From: Acidovorax sp. Root219
GTDB lineage: Bacteria; Pseudomonadota; Gammaproteobacteria; Burkholderiales; Burkholderiaceae_C
Direction: 5' to 3'
NCBI RefSeq assembly: GCF_001428665.1
Contig: NZ_LMIJ01000004.1
Span: 95,756-159,755 of the forward strand
DNA: 64,000 nt
Made by a program: the position numbers and the translations under genes. The notes beneath the pieces are model-generated. The model was given only the letters and a program-made list of their open reading frames with translations. It did no database searches and was not told the DNA's origin. Of this stretch, positions 59,525 through 64,000 are shown one piece after another. Within the stretch, counting starts at the first letter, position 1; every line of letters starts with the position of its first letter.

Positions 59525-64000
<4,476 letters not shown>

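Overview
The window is a high-GC, densely packed bacterial chromosome segment with no phage, insertion sequence, rRNA or CRISPR. Gene content and order point to a betaproteobacterium of the Burkholderiales, most likely family Comamonadaceae (Acidovorax/Alicycliphilus-like). This rests on the rplU-rpmA-obg-proB block, ispB-tRNA-pilBCD-coaE-zapD-yacG, the petABC-sspA-sspB block, and gltBD-mla-ibaG-murA-his-hinT-tat in one long colinear stretch. The placement is from recalled family synteny, not from a search.

Layout. 1-3.1 kb: tail of prmC, grxD, an orphan AAA+ ATPase and a YtfL-type membrane protein. 3.1-9.6 kb: a predicted Tat-exported lytic transglycosylase coupled to proS, then rppH, proB, obg, rpmA and rplU. 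9.7-16.6 kb: ispB, tRNA-Pro(CGG), the type IV pilus assembly genes pilB, pilC and pilD, coaE, the FtsZ-associated zapD and the gyrase inhibitor yacG, followed by a 105-bp near-palindromic element. 16.7-24.9 kb: mutT, a DUF815 ATPase, argJ, secA, an M23 peptidase, dciA, tRNA-Thr(TGT), sspB and sspA. 25-28 kb: cytochrome bc1 (petA, petB, petC). 28-33.7 kb: mscL, pdxA, a Nif3-like protein, a DegQ-type protease, tatABC and hinT. 33.7-50.2 kb: the histidine pathway with accessory genes between its parts. 50.2-57.7 kb: murA, ibaG, a YadGH-type ABC exporter and the complete Mla phospholipid transport set (mlaF, E, D, A, C, B). 58-64 kb: glutamate synthase gltD and gltB, the latter running off the window.

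The most notable region is the histidine cluster. It is split into hisGD, hisCBHAF and hisIE by genes that include opposite-strand ones. A PIN-toxin/ribbon-helix-helix antitoxin pair with two tandem palindromic operators sits directly in front of hisC, and antitoxin, toxin, hisC and hisB are chained by 4-base stop/start overlaps. A MocR-type regulator and a DUF2917 gene, divergent around an inverted-repeat operator, separate this from hisD. An RCC1-repeat exported protein, a LuxR-type response regulator and a 7-TM histidine kinase separate hisF from hisI. Other items worth a look are a perfect 26-bp palindrome resembling a TetR/AcrR-type operator between mlaF and gltD, and the palindromic element after yacG.

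Functional links inside the window include the Tat system with two plausible clients (the Rieske protein and the lytic transglycosylase), SecA with envelope proteins bearing Sec signals, and the Mla, MurA, ProS and GltBD housekeeping functions. I did not find a clear, wholly new multi-gene system. The toxin-antitoxin/histidine-operon fusion and the RCC1/two-component island are the best candidates for something undescribed.
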